In this document: positions 48,230 through 56,762 of the stretch, piece by piece | Layout of the letters: every line of letters starts with the position of its first letter | Numbering within the stretch: the stretch's first letter is position 1 | Origin: JBOZRQ01 sp050789255 | Lineage (GTDB): Bacteria; Bacillota; Sulfobacillia; Symbiobacteriales; Symbiobacteriaceae | Assembly (NCBI GenBank): GCA_050789255.1 | Contig: JBOZRQ010000049.1 | Coordinates: 62,001 to 126,000 of the forward strand | DNA: 64,000 nt | Reading direction: 5' to 3' | Translations under genes and position numbers: made by a program | Notes under the pieces: generated by a model | The model's input: the letters and a program-made list of their open reading frames with translations, nothing else | Database searches by the model: none | What the model was told of the DNA's origin: nothing

Positions 48230-48730
48230 GTGAAACAGGAAGCTCAAATGTCGCCAGTCGACAAGTTCACCCCAGAAAACATCCTCCCGTTGATCCAAAC
48301 CATTTCGGACCTGGTGGAGAAGCGTTGCCATCGCTTCCTCAGCCGGAAGTACGGCCTGACCATGCCCCAGTACCAGCTGCTGCTGGCCGCCATGTACGGC
48401 GACGCCACTACGCTGGGAAGCCTTGCCGACGAACTGAACTGCTCCAGGGGGAACCTCACGGGGGTGGCGGATCGCCTCGAGCGCGACGGCTGGCTGGTGC
48501 GCGAACGCAGCACCGAAGACCGGCGCGTGGTGAACATCCGCCTGACGGAAAAGGGCACCAAGGTTTGGGAAATCAAGCGCGAGGTGGCCAAGGAGCTGGC
48601 GGAAATCGCCAAGATCTGGTCGCCCGAGGAGCGCACCATTATGCTGCGCTCCATGGAAAAGCTCTACGCAGAGCTGAAGACCGAAGCCGGGCGCCCCGCC
48701 ATGGAGGAGCCCAAGTCAGAGGCCATGTAG
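48230..48730 (+). CDS. MarR-family transcriptional regulator
   Basis: The 166-residue protein has the MarR winged helix (LTMPQYQLLLAAMYG, GSLADELNCSRGNLTGVADRLERDG, wing with EDRRVVNIRLTEKG). The start is GTG 48230. The DRR in the wing is the usual DNA-contact motif. Its target is unknown; a FabH-like gene lies convergent downstream. Confidence 0.92.
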   Translation: MKQEAQMSPVDKFTPENILPLIQTISDLVEKRCHRFLSRKYGLTMPQYQLLLAAMYGDATTLGSLADELNCSRGNLTGVADRLERDGWLVRERSTEDRRVVNIRLTEKGTKVWEIKREVAKELAEIAKIWSPEERTIMLRSMEKLYAELKTEAGRPAMEEPKSEAM

Positions 48731-48766
48731 CCGCCTGGCTACAACAAAGGCTGGCAGAAATAGTAC

Positions 48767-48797
48767 ACCACCCGACCAGCGGCCGGGTGGTTTTGCT
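48767..48797. terminator. Bidirectional terminator
   Basis: An 8-bp stem (ACCACCCG with CGGGTGGT) followed by TTTT, between the convergent MarR and FabH genes. Confidence 0.8.
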
Positions 48798-48799
48798 GT

Positions 48800-49798
48800 C
48801 TATACAGGTTTGAAACCCCAGCGCAGCAGAGCGGCCCCCCACAGTAGCCCGCCGGCAAATGCGGTGAACATGATCAGGTCGCCTTGGCTGAGTTCGCTGG
48901 TGTGAACCGACTTGTGCAGGGCCAGGGGAATGGTGGCGGCAGACGTGTTTCCGTACTCCTCGATACAGGACGCCACCTGGTTGGTGGAGAGCCCCAGTTG
49001 GTCTGCGAGGGCGCCCATGATCCGCCGATTGGCCTGGTGCGGCACCAGGAGACGCAGCTGGCTGGCCGACAGCGCTTGCCGCTGGAGCAGGGTCTCCACC
49101 GCCCCGGCCATGCCATTTACGGCCACCTTGAAGACCGCCTTGCCATTCTGCCAGATATAGGGCTCCGAGTGGGCTGCGAGGGCCTCCCGGGTGGCTGCTG
49201 GGGTGATGGGGCTCGGGCAATACAGCAGCCCGGCCAGTTCCCCATTCGCCGAGAGCGTGAAGTCCAGCAGGCCGTAGTCGGGGGTGGTGCGTGACAGGAC
49301 CACGGCCCCCGCCCCATCTCCAAAGAGGACGCAGGTGTTGCGGTCCTGGTAGTTCACCACCCTCGTCAGCGTTTCCGCTCCGATCACCAGAACATGCTGG
49401 TAGGCTCCCCCCTGGACGAACTGTGCCCCGGTGACGAGGGCGTTGAGGAAACCGCTGCAAACTGCATTGACGTCAAAGGCGTTGGCGTTTACGGCGCCCA
49501 GTTGAGCCTGAACCAGGCAGGCCGTCGGCGGAAACACCATGTCCGGCGTGCAGGTGGCGACGAGAATCAGCCCGATCTCCTCCGGGCGGAGCCCCGCATG
49601 GTCAAGGGCCTCCCTGGCAGCCCGTGCGGCCAGATGGCTGGTGCCCTCGGCAGGTGCAGCCACACGCCGCTCCCGGATGCCGGTTCGCGTCCTGATCCAC
49701 TCATCATCTGTATCGACCAATTTGGCGAGATCATCGTTGGTGAGGCGTTGTTCCGGAACATAGGCGCCCACACCGGTAATGGTAGCCCCGTAGCGCAT
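48800..49798 (-). CDS. fabH: 3-oxoacyl-ACP synthase III (FabH-like)
   Basis: The 332-residue thiolase-fold enzyme has the FabH triad: Cys in FDVNAVCSGF, His in PHQANRRIM and Asn in GNTSAATIP, with FGDGAGAVVL. It starts fatty acid chains from acyl-CoA and malonyl-ACP. It stands apart from any fatty acid operon, so it may be an extra FabH for branched starters or for a secondary product. Confidence 0.9.
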   Translation of the reverse strand: MRYGATITGVGAYVPEQRLTNDDLAKLVDTDDEWIRTRTGIRERRVAAPAEGTSHLAARAAREALDHAGLRPEEIGLILVATCTPDMVFPPTACLVQAQLGAVNANAFDVNAVCSGFLNALVTGAQFVQGGAYQHVLVIGAETLTRVVNYQDRNTCVLFGDGAGAVVLSRTTPDYGLLDFTLSANGELAGLLYCPSPITPAATREALAAHSEPYIWQNGKAVFKVAVNGMAGAVETLLQRQALSASQLRLLVPHQANRRIMGALADQLGLSTNQVASCIEEYGNTSAATIPLALHKSVHTSELSQGDLIMFTAFAGGLLWGAALLRWGFKPV

Positions 49799-49859
49799 GG
49801 ATTTCCCTCCCTTGCGCTACATACTACCACGTATTATTACCAGGTATCAACATTGTCCG

Positions 49860-51443
49860 CTAGGACCAGGGCCAGATCAGGTGGAGCCAGCGCTCCAGGC
49901 GGGGCCCGGCCGGTCCGGCCATGCCGGCGATCTCCGACGGGGTGATCGCCCGGGTAGCCAGCAGGGTAAAGAGATAGACGAACGGGGCCAGCAGGAACGA
50001 GATCACCAGGGGCGCCCAGCCCCCGGAGGGGAGCAGGCCGCTTACGGCGAGCCCGAAGACGGCGGCGCCCATCACCAGCGAGGCTACCAGGGGGCCACGC
50101 AGCAGGCGGGACCACGGCAGGGGCATGTCCAGCACCTTCTCAAGCTCCCGGGCGTTCAGGTAGCACATGACGGCAAAGTTGGTTACGCTGGCAGCGGCCA
50201 CACCGTTGACGTCGATGCCGTGGATGGGAGCCAGGAAGGCATCCAGGACGATCTTCAGGGCCATGCACAGCCCGAGGTTGCGCATGGGCGGGCCCGTGTG
50301 GCCCAGCGACTGCAACTGGGCGATCATCAGCCAGGCCAGGGGGCCCAGGTAGGCGACCGGCGCCATGATCAACAAGGGTTGGGCGGCCTGCGGGTCGCCG
50401 AAGAGCCTGGCGATCGGTCCGGACAGGACCGCCACCCCGAAGGTGATCGGCAGACAGACCAGCCCGGTGGCCCGGAGGCCGAGCAGCGCACGCTCGCGGA
50501 CCAGATCGTGGTCCCCGCGGGCCGCCGCCGCCGATAAGATCGGCCCCAGGGCGTTGGCCAGGGCGTTGGTCAGCACGATCGGGAACCAGACCACCTGCAC
50601 GGCAATGCCCTGGTAGGCGCCGTACATCGAGGTGGCCAGCTCCGGCTTGTACCCCGCCCGAATGAATCCGCGCTGGATGATCCCTACGTCTAACAGACTC
50701 AGAAAGGGCAGCGTCACATTGCCCACGGTCACCGGCCACGCCTGCTTGATCATCCGCCGGATCAGTACAACCCGGGACTCCAGCCGGGCGGTCCCCCGGA
50801 GGTTGTCCTCCTGCTGAATCTGGCGGCATACGTAGGCCATGAAGATCATCGAGATGGCCGCCCCTGCGGTCACGCCCAGGGTGGCCCCCGCCGCCCCCAT
50901 CTCCTTGCCGTAGGGCAACAGCAAGTACGCCGCCAGCACGGTGACCATCACCTTGGCGAACTGCTCCAAGGTGCTCGCCGTGGCGCTGGGGGTCATTAGC
51001 TTACGGCCCTGCAGGTAGTTGCGGTAGATCGAGTCGTTGGCGAATAGGACCACCGCAGGTGCGATGGCCATCAGGGGCCAGGCGGCCCGCTGCTCGCCCA
51101 GCAGTCCTGCCAGGAGCGGGGCGCCCGCAAACAGGAGGCATGCCGCCGCCCCGCCCACGATGGTGGTATAGCTCAGGGCGAGCCGTCGGACCTGCTCAGC
51201 CACCTGGGGGCGGCCCACCGCCGTGTACTCGGCCACCAGGTTCTGCACGGCCACCGGCACACCCCCCGCCGCCAGGTGGAAGACGGCATAGAACGCGGGC
51301 ATGGCCATCGAGTAGATTCCCAGGCCCTCCGACCCTAACAGGCGTGCCAGGGGCACGCGCACCAGCAGGTTGGAGAGCTTGATCACCAAACCGGCAATAG
51401 CGAGGGCAGCGGCGCCCCGCAACAGAGACTCCCGTCGGGTCAT
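49860..51443 (-). CDS. SpoVB/MurJ-like polysaccharide flippase (MOP superfamily)
   Basis: The 527-residue membrane protein has about fourteen spans and the MOP/Wzx layout, starting GAAALAIAGLVIKLSNLLVR and with the SpoVB-type blocks GSEGLGIYSMAMP and GVPVAVQNLVAEY. It should flip lipid-linked sugars, such as peptidoglycan or cortex precursors, across the membrane. The ATG at 51443 has GGAGGGGAG upstream. The SLH gene lies just upstream. Confidence 0.88.
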   Translation of the reverse strand: MTRRESLLRGAAALAIAGLVIKLSNLLVRVPLARLLGSEGLGIYSMAMPAFYAVFHLAAGGVPVAVQNLVAEYTAVGRPQVAEQVRRLALSYTTIVGGAAACLLFAGAPLLAGLLGEQRAAWPLMAIAPAVVLFANDSIYRNYLQGRKLMTPSATASTLEQFAKVMVTVLAAYLLLPYGKEMGAAGATLGVTAGAAISMIFMAYVCRQIQQEDNLRGTARLESRVVLIRRMIKQAWPVTVGNVTLPFLSLLDVGIIQRGFIRAGYKPELATSMYGAYQGIAVQVVWFPIVLTNALANALGPILSAAAARGDHDLVRERALLGLRATGLVCLPITFGVAVLSGPIARLFGDPQAAQPLLIMAPVAYLGPLAWLMIAQLQSLGHTGPPMRNLGLCMALKIVLDAFLAPIHGIDVNGVAAASVTNFAVMCYLNARELEKVLDMPLPWSRLLRGPLVASLVMGAAVFGLAVSGLLPSGGWAPLVISFLLAPFVYLFTLLATRAITPSEIAGMAGPAGPRLERWLHLIWPWS

Positions 51444-51473
51444 ACATGGCTCCCCTCCAGGGACAAAGTATGC

Positions 51474-51508
51474 ACCCCCTGTCCACCGCATGACGGCGGG
51501 CAGGGGGC
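51474..51508 (-). terminator. Possible terminator after the SLH gene
   Basis: CCCCCTGTCCACCGC can pair with GGCGGGCAGGGGG (a few mismatches) downstream of the minus-strand SLH stop. No strong T tract is seen, so read-through to the flippase gene is possible. Confidence 0.5.
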
Positions 51509-51520
51509 GATCGGGAGGGG

Positions 51521-52417
51521 TTATTGGGTGGCAGCCCAGAGCCGCCGGATCATGGCCGCAGCCTCGCCGCGGGAGGCTGTACGCTCGGCCCGGAAAGTGC
51601 CGTCCTCGTAGCCGGTGATGATGCCGGCCTGGGCGGCCTTCTCCACGTCGGCCGAGGCCCAGGTGGGAATGGCGTTCCGGTCAGCGAAGGGCCTGGCCTG
51701 GCCGCCGGGCTGATTGCCCTTGAGCCACAGGCCCCGGGCCACCACCGCTGCGATCTGGGCCCGGGTGATCGGCTGGTCGGCGCGGAAGGTGTTGTCGTCG
51801 TAGCCCTTGATCAGCCCGGCCTGGACCGCTGCTGCCACGTAGGGGCGCCCCCAGTCGGGAACGGTGCGGGCGTCCCGGAACGAAAGCGTTGCGCTCTGGT
51901 CGACCGGGAGGTTGAGCGCCAGCACCACCATCTTGGCGAACTGGGCCCGGGTCACCCGCTCCTCGGGGGCGAATGCGCCGTTCCCCATGCCGCTGACGAT
52001 GCCCATGGTGGCCAGGATTTCGGCGTGGGGCTTGGCCCAGTGCGTACCCATGTCGGTGAACGTAATGCTGCTGCGGAATACGTCGAAGGTTCTGCTCGAC
52101 CGGGCGCCGTTCTTGATGGCGGTAGCCTCGATGCGATTGAGGCCGGGATCGAGCCGGACCGTCGCGTAATAGGTGGATCCCTCCGGGTTCCCCGCGGCCT
52201 GCAGCTTTCCGTTGACCCGAATCTCCACCTGGGCGCCGGGCGTGCGCTCGCCCTTGACCACCAGCCGCTCCTCGGCGTGGGACTCCGGGGCCTGCGCAGG
52301 TTCGATGGACACCGTCTCACCGGGCAGGGCCGCAGGCCGTGAGCGAAGCAGCGTCGCCAGCAGCGCTGCTCCCAGGACGACCGCCACGGCCACAGCCGCA
52401 AGGCGGAGCAGCCTCAT
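51521..52417 (-). CDS. Exported protein with three SLH domains
   Basis: The 298-residue product has an N-terminal membrane or signal segment, an Ig-like beta domain (about residues 45-115, VVKGERTPGAQVEIRVNG) and three SLH repeats starting FTDMGTHWA, FRDARTVPDWG and FADRNAIPTWA. The layout is that of the protein at 26862-27728, so the two are paralogues. AGGAGGG precedes the ATG. Expected at the cell wall. Confidence 0.88.
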   Translation of the reverse strand: MRLLRLAAVAVAVVLGAALLATLLRSRPAALPGETVSIEPAQAPESHAEERLVVKGERTPGAQVEIRVNGKLQAAGNPEGSTYYATVRLDPGLNRIEATAIKNGARSSRTFDVFRSSITFTDMGTHWAKPHAEILATMGIVSGMGNGAFAPEERVTRAQFAKMVVLALNLPVDQSATLSFRDARTVPDWGRPYVAAAVQAGLIKGYDDNTFRADQPITRAQIAAVVARGLWLKGNQPGGQARPFADRNAIPTWASADVEKAAQAGIITGYEDGTFRAERTASRGEAAAMIRRLWAATQ

Positions 52418-52515
52418 GGGGGGATCCCTCCTCGCGCGGAAGTCTTCTACCCCCTACTACGGTCCGCCCCGCGAAACGTTCGTTACTCGGGTGGGAAATA
52501 CATGGGAAGGGACAT

Positions 52516-52610
52516 TTTTACGCTGATTACGCAGATTTTACTGATTACGCAGATTAAGACATAAATCATTAATCAGCGTAATCCCGTAAATCTGCGTAAT
52601 CAGCGTAAAA
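52516..52610. repeat. A+T-rich 42-bp inverted repeat (GATTACGCAG-type)
   Basis: Two 42-base arms (52516-52557 and 52569-52610) match at about 37 positions when one is inverted, around an 11-base centre. Each arm repeats the words GATTACGCAGATT and AATCAGCGTAA. The element is A+T-rich against a G+C-rich background and includes no gene. It looks like a small mobile or recombinogenic palindrome. Confidence 0.8.
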
Positions 52611-52650
52611 AAAGAAGCCCCAACCTCCGATGGAGGCCAGGGCTTTCTCG
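52611..52650 (-). terminator. Terminator of the ABC exporter operon
   Basis: An imperfect stem (GAAGCCCCAACCTCC with GGAGGCCAGGGCTTTC) lies between the inverted repeat and the exporter stop codon; the A-rich repeat edge supplies a T run on the minus strand. Confidence 0.65.
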
Positions 52651-52652
52651 CA

Positions 52653-54482
52653 TTAATGAACGGTAGCTGCCTGCGCCTCAAGGGCCTCGAACTGGCCCAG
52701 GTAGAGTTCGGCGTACCGGCCGCCCTTGGCGAGCAGCTCTTCGTGGGTACCCTCCTCCACCACCGTACCGTGGTCGATGAACATGATACGGTCGGCGTTA
52801 CGGATGGTGGAGAGCCGGTGGGCGATCACGAAGGAGGTCCGGCCGCGGAGCAGGGTCTGAAGGGCGGTCTGGATGATCTGCTCGGTGTAGGTGTCAATGT
52901 TGGAGGTCGCCTCATCGAGGATCAGGATCGCCGGGTTGGCGCAGAGCGCCCGGGCGAAGGCGATCAGCTGGCGCTGGCCCACGGAGAGCTTGTTGCCGCG
53001 CTCGCGGATCTCCGTATCGTAGCCCTGGGGAAACCGCTCGACGAATTCGTGGGCGCCGACCGCCCGGGCAGCGGCCTCCACCTCGGCGTCGGTCGCCTCG
53101 GGGCGGGCCCAGCGAATGTTGTCACGGATCGTGCCGGAGAACAGGAAGGTGTCCTGCAGCACCACGCCGAGCTGTGAGCGCCAGGAGCGTTGGGTCACGG
53201 CGGCCACGTCGTGCCCGTCCACCAGGACCTGGCCCACCTGGGGGTCGTAGAAGCGGGCAAGCAGGTTGATCACGCTGGACTTGCCGGCGCCGGTGGGGCC
53301 CACCAGGGCGATGGTCTGGCCCGGAGCGACCTCGAAGTTGATCTCCTTGAGAACCGTCTGGCCCTCCTTGTAGCCGAAGGAGACATTCCGGAACTCCACG
53401 GCGCCGGCCGCGCGGGGCATCTCGTAGGCGTCCGGGCGGTCCTGCACCTCGGGGACCTGGTCGAGCACCTCCATGACGCGCTCGGCCGAGACCACCGCCG
53501 CCTGGAACACATTATAGACCTGGCTCAGGTCGCGCACCGGCATGAAGAACCGGTTCAGGTAGAGAATGAACGCCGCCACCTGACCGACGGAGACCCCCGG
53601 GGCGCCCCCCTGAATCAGGTGACCGCCGTACCAGAGCACCAGGGTGATGCCGAACGCCGAGACCACCTCGATGCTGGGGAAGAACATCGCCCAGACCGAG
53701 ATCGACCGCATGTTCGCCTGGCGGGCCTGGTCGTTGATCTGGTTGAAAGACTCCTGGTTCTGGTTCTCGCGGGTGAAGGACTGGGTCACCTTCATGCCCG
53801 AGATCGACTCGGCCAGGTTGGCGTTCATGTCGGCGGACTTGCGGCGCTGCTCCATGAAGGCCAGGCGGAGACGGGTCTTAAAATACTGCAGTACCAGGAG
53901 CAAGGCGGGAATGGTCAGGAAACTGACCAGCGCCAGCCGCCAGTTCATCTGCAGCATGGTGCCCATGATGAACAGCAGGACCATCGAGTCGGCGAAGATG
54001 CTGACCAGGCCGGAAGAGACCAGCTGGTTGATCGCATCCACGTCCGACATCATCCGGGACATGATCCGGCCCGTGGCCAGGGAGTCATAGAACCGGAAGT
54101 TGAGCCGCTGCAGGTGCCGGAACATGCGGTCCCGCAGGTCGTAGATAATGCTCTGGCCCACATAGGAGACCACGTAGGTCTGTCCGTACGCCGACCACCA
54201 GTTCAAAAACGCCGTGGCCAGGTACGCCAGGGCCACCCAGTTCAGGCCCGCAACATCCTTGTTCTTGATAAACGAATCGATCGCCATCTGGACCATATAG
54301 GGGCCCACCAAACCGGTACCGGCGGTGACCACCATCATGAGCACGCCCACGCCGAGGCGGCCCAGGTAGGGACGGATGAACTGAAACAGCCGGCGGTACA
54401 GCTGCGGGTCGACCTCGGAGAGTTTTACGTCCAGCTGATCGAGCTTCAGCTGGCCAGGACCGCCGCCACCCCACTGTGCCAT
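52653..54482 (-). CDS. ABC exporter half-transporter (second subunit, degenerate signature)
   Basis: The 609-residue protein has six membrane spans and an ATPase domain with Walker A GPTGAGKSS, signature LSVGQRQ (Gly to Val), Walker B ILILDEATSNID and H-loop AHRLSTI. It starts with an acidic, Gly-rich N-terminal tail. Its start overlaps the stop of the next half-transporter (TAATG), so the pair is coupled. Relatives include BmrD/TM288-type multidrug exporters. Confidence 0.92.
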   Translation of the reverse strand: MAQWGGGGPGQLKLDQLDVKLSEVDPQLYRRLFQFIRPYLGRLGVGVLMMVVTAGTGLVGPYMVQMAIDSFIKNKDVAGLNWVALAYLATAFLNWWSAYGQTYVVSYVGQSIIYDLRDRMFRHLQRLNFRFYDSLATGRIMSRMMSDVDAINQLVSSGLVSIFADSMVLLFIMGTMLQMNWRLALVSFLTIPALLLVLQYFKTRLRLAFMEQRRKSADMNANLAESISGMKVTQSFTRENQNQESFNQINDQARQANMRSISVWAMFFPSIEVVSAFGITLVLWYGGHLIQGGAPGVSVGQVAAFILYLNRFFMPVRDLSQVYNVFQAAVVSAERVMEVLDQVPEVQDRPDAYEMPRAAGAVEFRNVSFGYKEGQTVLKEINFEVAPGQTIALVGPTGAGKSSVINLLARFYDPQVGQVLVDGHDVAAVTQRSWRSQLGVVLQDTFLFSGTIRDNIRWARPEATDAEVEAAARAVGAHEFVERFPQGYDTEIRERGNKLSVGQRQLIAFARALCANPAILILDEATSNIDTYTEQIIQTALQTLLRGRTSFVIAHRLSTIRNADRIMFIDHGTVVEEGTHEELLAKGGRYAELYLGQFEALEAQAATVH

Positions 54483-56248
54483 TAGACCGCCACCCCCTTC
54501 TGCATGGCCCGGGCCTCTTCGGCGGGCTTGAGCTGCAACTCATAGATGCGCCGGTAGAGGCCGTCCCGCTCAATGAGCTCGGCGTGGGTGCCCACCTCGG
54601 CAATGCGGCCCTTCTCCAGGACCACCACGATGTCGGCATTCATCACCGTGCTGAGGCGCGAGGCGATGATGAAGGCGGTCCGTCCCTGCATGACCCGGTC
54701 CATGGCGGCCTGAATCAGGTGCTCGGTCTGCACGTCGATGGCGCTGGTCGACTCATCGAGCAGCAGGAGCGGGCTGTTCATCAGCAGTGCGCGTGCGATC
54801 GCGATCCGCTGCTTCTGACCGCCGGAAAGCCCCACGCCACGCTCGCCGACCACGGTGTCATACCTCTCGGGCAGGCTTTGGATCATCTCGTGGATCTGGG
54901 CGGCCTTGGCCGCGGCGATGATCTCCTCCATTTGGGCATCCGGCCGGCCATAGGCGATGTTCTCCCGCAGGGTGCTGCTGAAAAGGAAGGTCTCCTGCAG
55001 CACGATGGCGATATGGCGGCGGAGGCTGTCGATGGTGAAGTCACGGATATCGTTACCGTCGATCAGGACCCGGCCCTCGGAGGGGTCGTAGAAGCGGGGA
55101 ATCAGGTTGATCAGCGAGGACTTGCCGGAGCCCGTCATGCCCAGTACGGCCACACGCTGCCCGGGCTTGACGGACAGGGAGATGGCGTCGAGGACCTTCT
55201 CGCTGGACGCGCTGTCGTAGGCGAAGGAGACGTTCTCAAAGGCGACGGCGCCCTCCATGCTGTCCAGAGCAACGGCGCCGGGCCGGTCCTGGACCTCGCT
55301 CTTGGTGTCGAACAGCTCGAAGATGCGCTGGGCGCCGGCCACCGCCCGGTTGTACATGCCGATGATGTTGCCAAGCATGCGCACCGGGTTAATCAACTGG
55401 GCTACGTAGGCGTTGAAGGCGATCAGGGTACCTACGCTGATCTGGTCGGCCATGACCAGCCGGCCGCCGTACCAGAGCACCGAGATGGCGCCCAGGGCGG
55501 TGAGGAAGTTCAAGAAGTTGGTCCAGAAGGAGGTCAGGCGAATGGCCCGGAGGTTCGTCTCCAGGAAGGCCCGGTTCTCCTTGGCGAACTTGGCCGTCTC
55601 CGCCTCCTCGCGGGCGAAGGCCTTGACCACCCGCACGCCGGCGATATTCTCCTGGATCAGGCCCGAGAGCTGTGCCGTCTGCTTCTGGATCTTGTTGTGG
55701 GCCGGCTGGGAGAGGGCGGAGAACCGGAACATCGCCCAGACCAGGAAGGGCAGGAAGAGCAGCGTGACTGCTGCCAGGCGCCAGTCCATGAGGAACATGG
55801 TGATGATGATGCCCGCGAACGTTCCCAGGTGCATGAGCCCGTTGACGACGCCCATGCCGAGGAAGAAGCGCAACGCCTCAACGTCGGCGGTGACCCGGCT
55901 CATTAGCTCGCCGGTCTGGGCCTTGTCGAAGAAGCCAAAGGAGAGCGATTGCAGGTGGGCGTAAAGGTTGGACCGCAGGTCGGCAATGACCCGCTGGGAG
56001 ACCGATTCCATGGTATACCGCTGACCGAAGCGCAGAAATCCTTGTATGACCGCCAGCGCGACGACGCCCGCAGAACCGGGCAGGAGCCATTTCCACTCCC
56101 CGCCGGTCAGCACGCTGTCGACCATCCAACGGATCAGCTGGGGCTGGAGGATGCCCAGAAGCGAGGCTGTGCCAATCTGGGTCAGGCTGAGCACCACCAT
56201 GAACCAGCGGGGCCGGAAATAGGGCCATAACCTGCGTAGAAACCGCAT
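54482..56248 (-). CDS. ABC exporter half-transporter (first subunit, H-loop His replaced)
   Basis: The 588-residue protein has six spans and an ATPase domain with Walker A GMTGSGKSS, signature LSGGQKQR, Walker B LLLLDESTSAID and an H-loop reading IIASRLSTV, so the switch His is Ser. It is the BmrC/TM287-like partner of the following gene. The altered H-loop and the partner's altered signature belong to the same composite ATP site. It is the first gene of the operon, with its own promoter. Confidence 0.92.
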   Translation of the reverse strand: MRFLRRLWPYFRPRWFMVVLSLTQIGTASLLGILQPQLIRWMVDSVLTGGEWKWLLPGSAGVVALAVIQGFLRFGQRYTMESVSQRVIADLRSNLYAHLQSLSFGFFDKAQTGELMSRVTADVEALRFFLGMGVVNGLMHLGTFAGIIITMFLMDWRLAAVTLLFLPFLVWAMFRFSALSQPAHNKIQKQTAQLSGLIQENIAGVRVVKAFAREEAETAKFAKENRAFLETNLRAIRLTSFWTNFLNFLTALGAISVLWYGGRLVMADQISVGTLIAFNAYVAQLINPVRMLGNIIGMYNRAVAGAQRIFELFDTKSEVQDRPGAVALDSMEGAVAFENVSFAYDSASSEKVLDAISLSVKPGQRVAVLGMTGSGKSSLINLIPRFYDPSEGRVLIDGNDIRDFTIDSLRRHIAIVLQETFLFSSTLRENIAYGRPDAQMEEIIAAAKAAQIHEMIQSLPERYDTVVGERGVGLSGGQKQRIAIARALLMNSPLLLLDESTSAIDVQTEHLIQAAMDRVMQGRTAFIIASRLSTVMNADIVVVLEKGRIAEVGTHAELIERDGLYRRIYELQLKPAEEARAMQKGVAV

Positions 56249-56291
56249 GCGTTCAGCGCCTCCCCCGGGACAATAGGTCTAGATAGTTCGA

Positions 56292-56321
56292 ATTATAGCC
56301 CACGGCTCGGACGGTACGCAA
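56292..56321 (-). promoter_or_regulatory. Promoter of the ABC exporter operon
   Basis: On the minus strand TTGCGT (56316-56321) and a perfect TATAAT (56292-56297) are 18 bases apart, about 45 bases upstream of the start codon. Confidence 0.7.
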
Positions 56322-56390
56322 TCTTAATAATTAACCCCGTGTAGGAAGATATCCGGTGGCCTGCGGAGACCATATCCTACTTTCGGTGAG

Positions 56391-56420
56391 TTGCGACTAA
56401 ACTCGTGAATGTGGTATCAT
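56391..56420 (+). promoter_or_regulatory. Promoter of the riboflavin operon
   Basis: TTGCGA (56391-56396) and TATCAT (56415-56420) are 18 bases apart; the expected start near 56427 lies just before the FMN aptamer. Confidence 0.6.
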
Positions 56421-56440
56421 GTCCCTGAACTGAATACGGC

Positions 56441-56606
56441 CTTCAGGGTGGGGTGAGGTTTGCCAGGCGAACCAATTCCCAACCGGCGGTGATGGTTCCG
56501 TTATAGGAACACGAGCGCCGCGAGCCCCGGCAGCGAGCAATCGCTGGCGGGTGAGCAGACTCCGGTGAGAATCCGGGGCCGACGGTACAGTCCGGATGAA
56601 AGAAGG
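56441..56606 (+). promoter_or_regulatory. FMN riboswitch (RFN element)
   Basis: The conserved RFN blocks appear in order: AGGGTGGGGTGA near the start, CCCAACCGGCGGTGAT, GAGCCCCGG, GGTGAGAATCCGG, then CCGACGGTACAGTCCGGATGA and AGAAGG at the end. Binding of FMN should favour the terminator at 56722-56752 and shut off the rib genes. The linker of about 115 bases between aptamer and terminator is long and would hold the antiterminator. Confidence 0.95.
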
Positions 56607-56718
56607 CATGGGAGAAAGCCCGCAGCTATACGCACGGGCAGCTTTGCTTACGCGGTTTGCCAACTGCGGGGCTTGAGTTGCTGTGTGCAGGTGGCGCTGG
56701 CTCTATCTGTGCATGAAT

Positions 56719-56752
56719 TCAAACACCCTGCGGGACATCCGGGGGTGTTTTT
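56719..56752 (+). terminator. Riboswitch-controlled terminator
   Basis: AACACCCTGCGG pairs imperfectly with CCGGGGGTGTT and is followed by TTTTTT. The GGGGG of the 3' arm is the only ribosome-site-like sequence before ribD, so translation may also be affected. Confidence 0.85.
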
Positions 56753-56762
56753 TCGTTTGTCC

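Noticed and set aside
53190..54485. 431-codon plus-strand open frame
   Set aside because: Antisense to the ABC exporter; composition (His, Asp, Gly, Val) is that of a shadow frame and it has no ribosome site or known domain.
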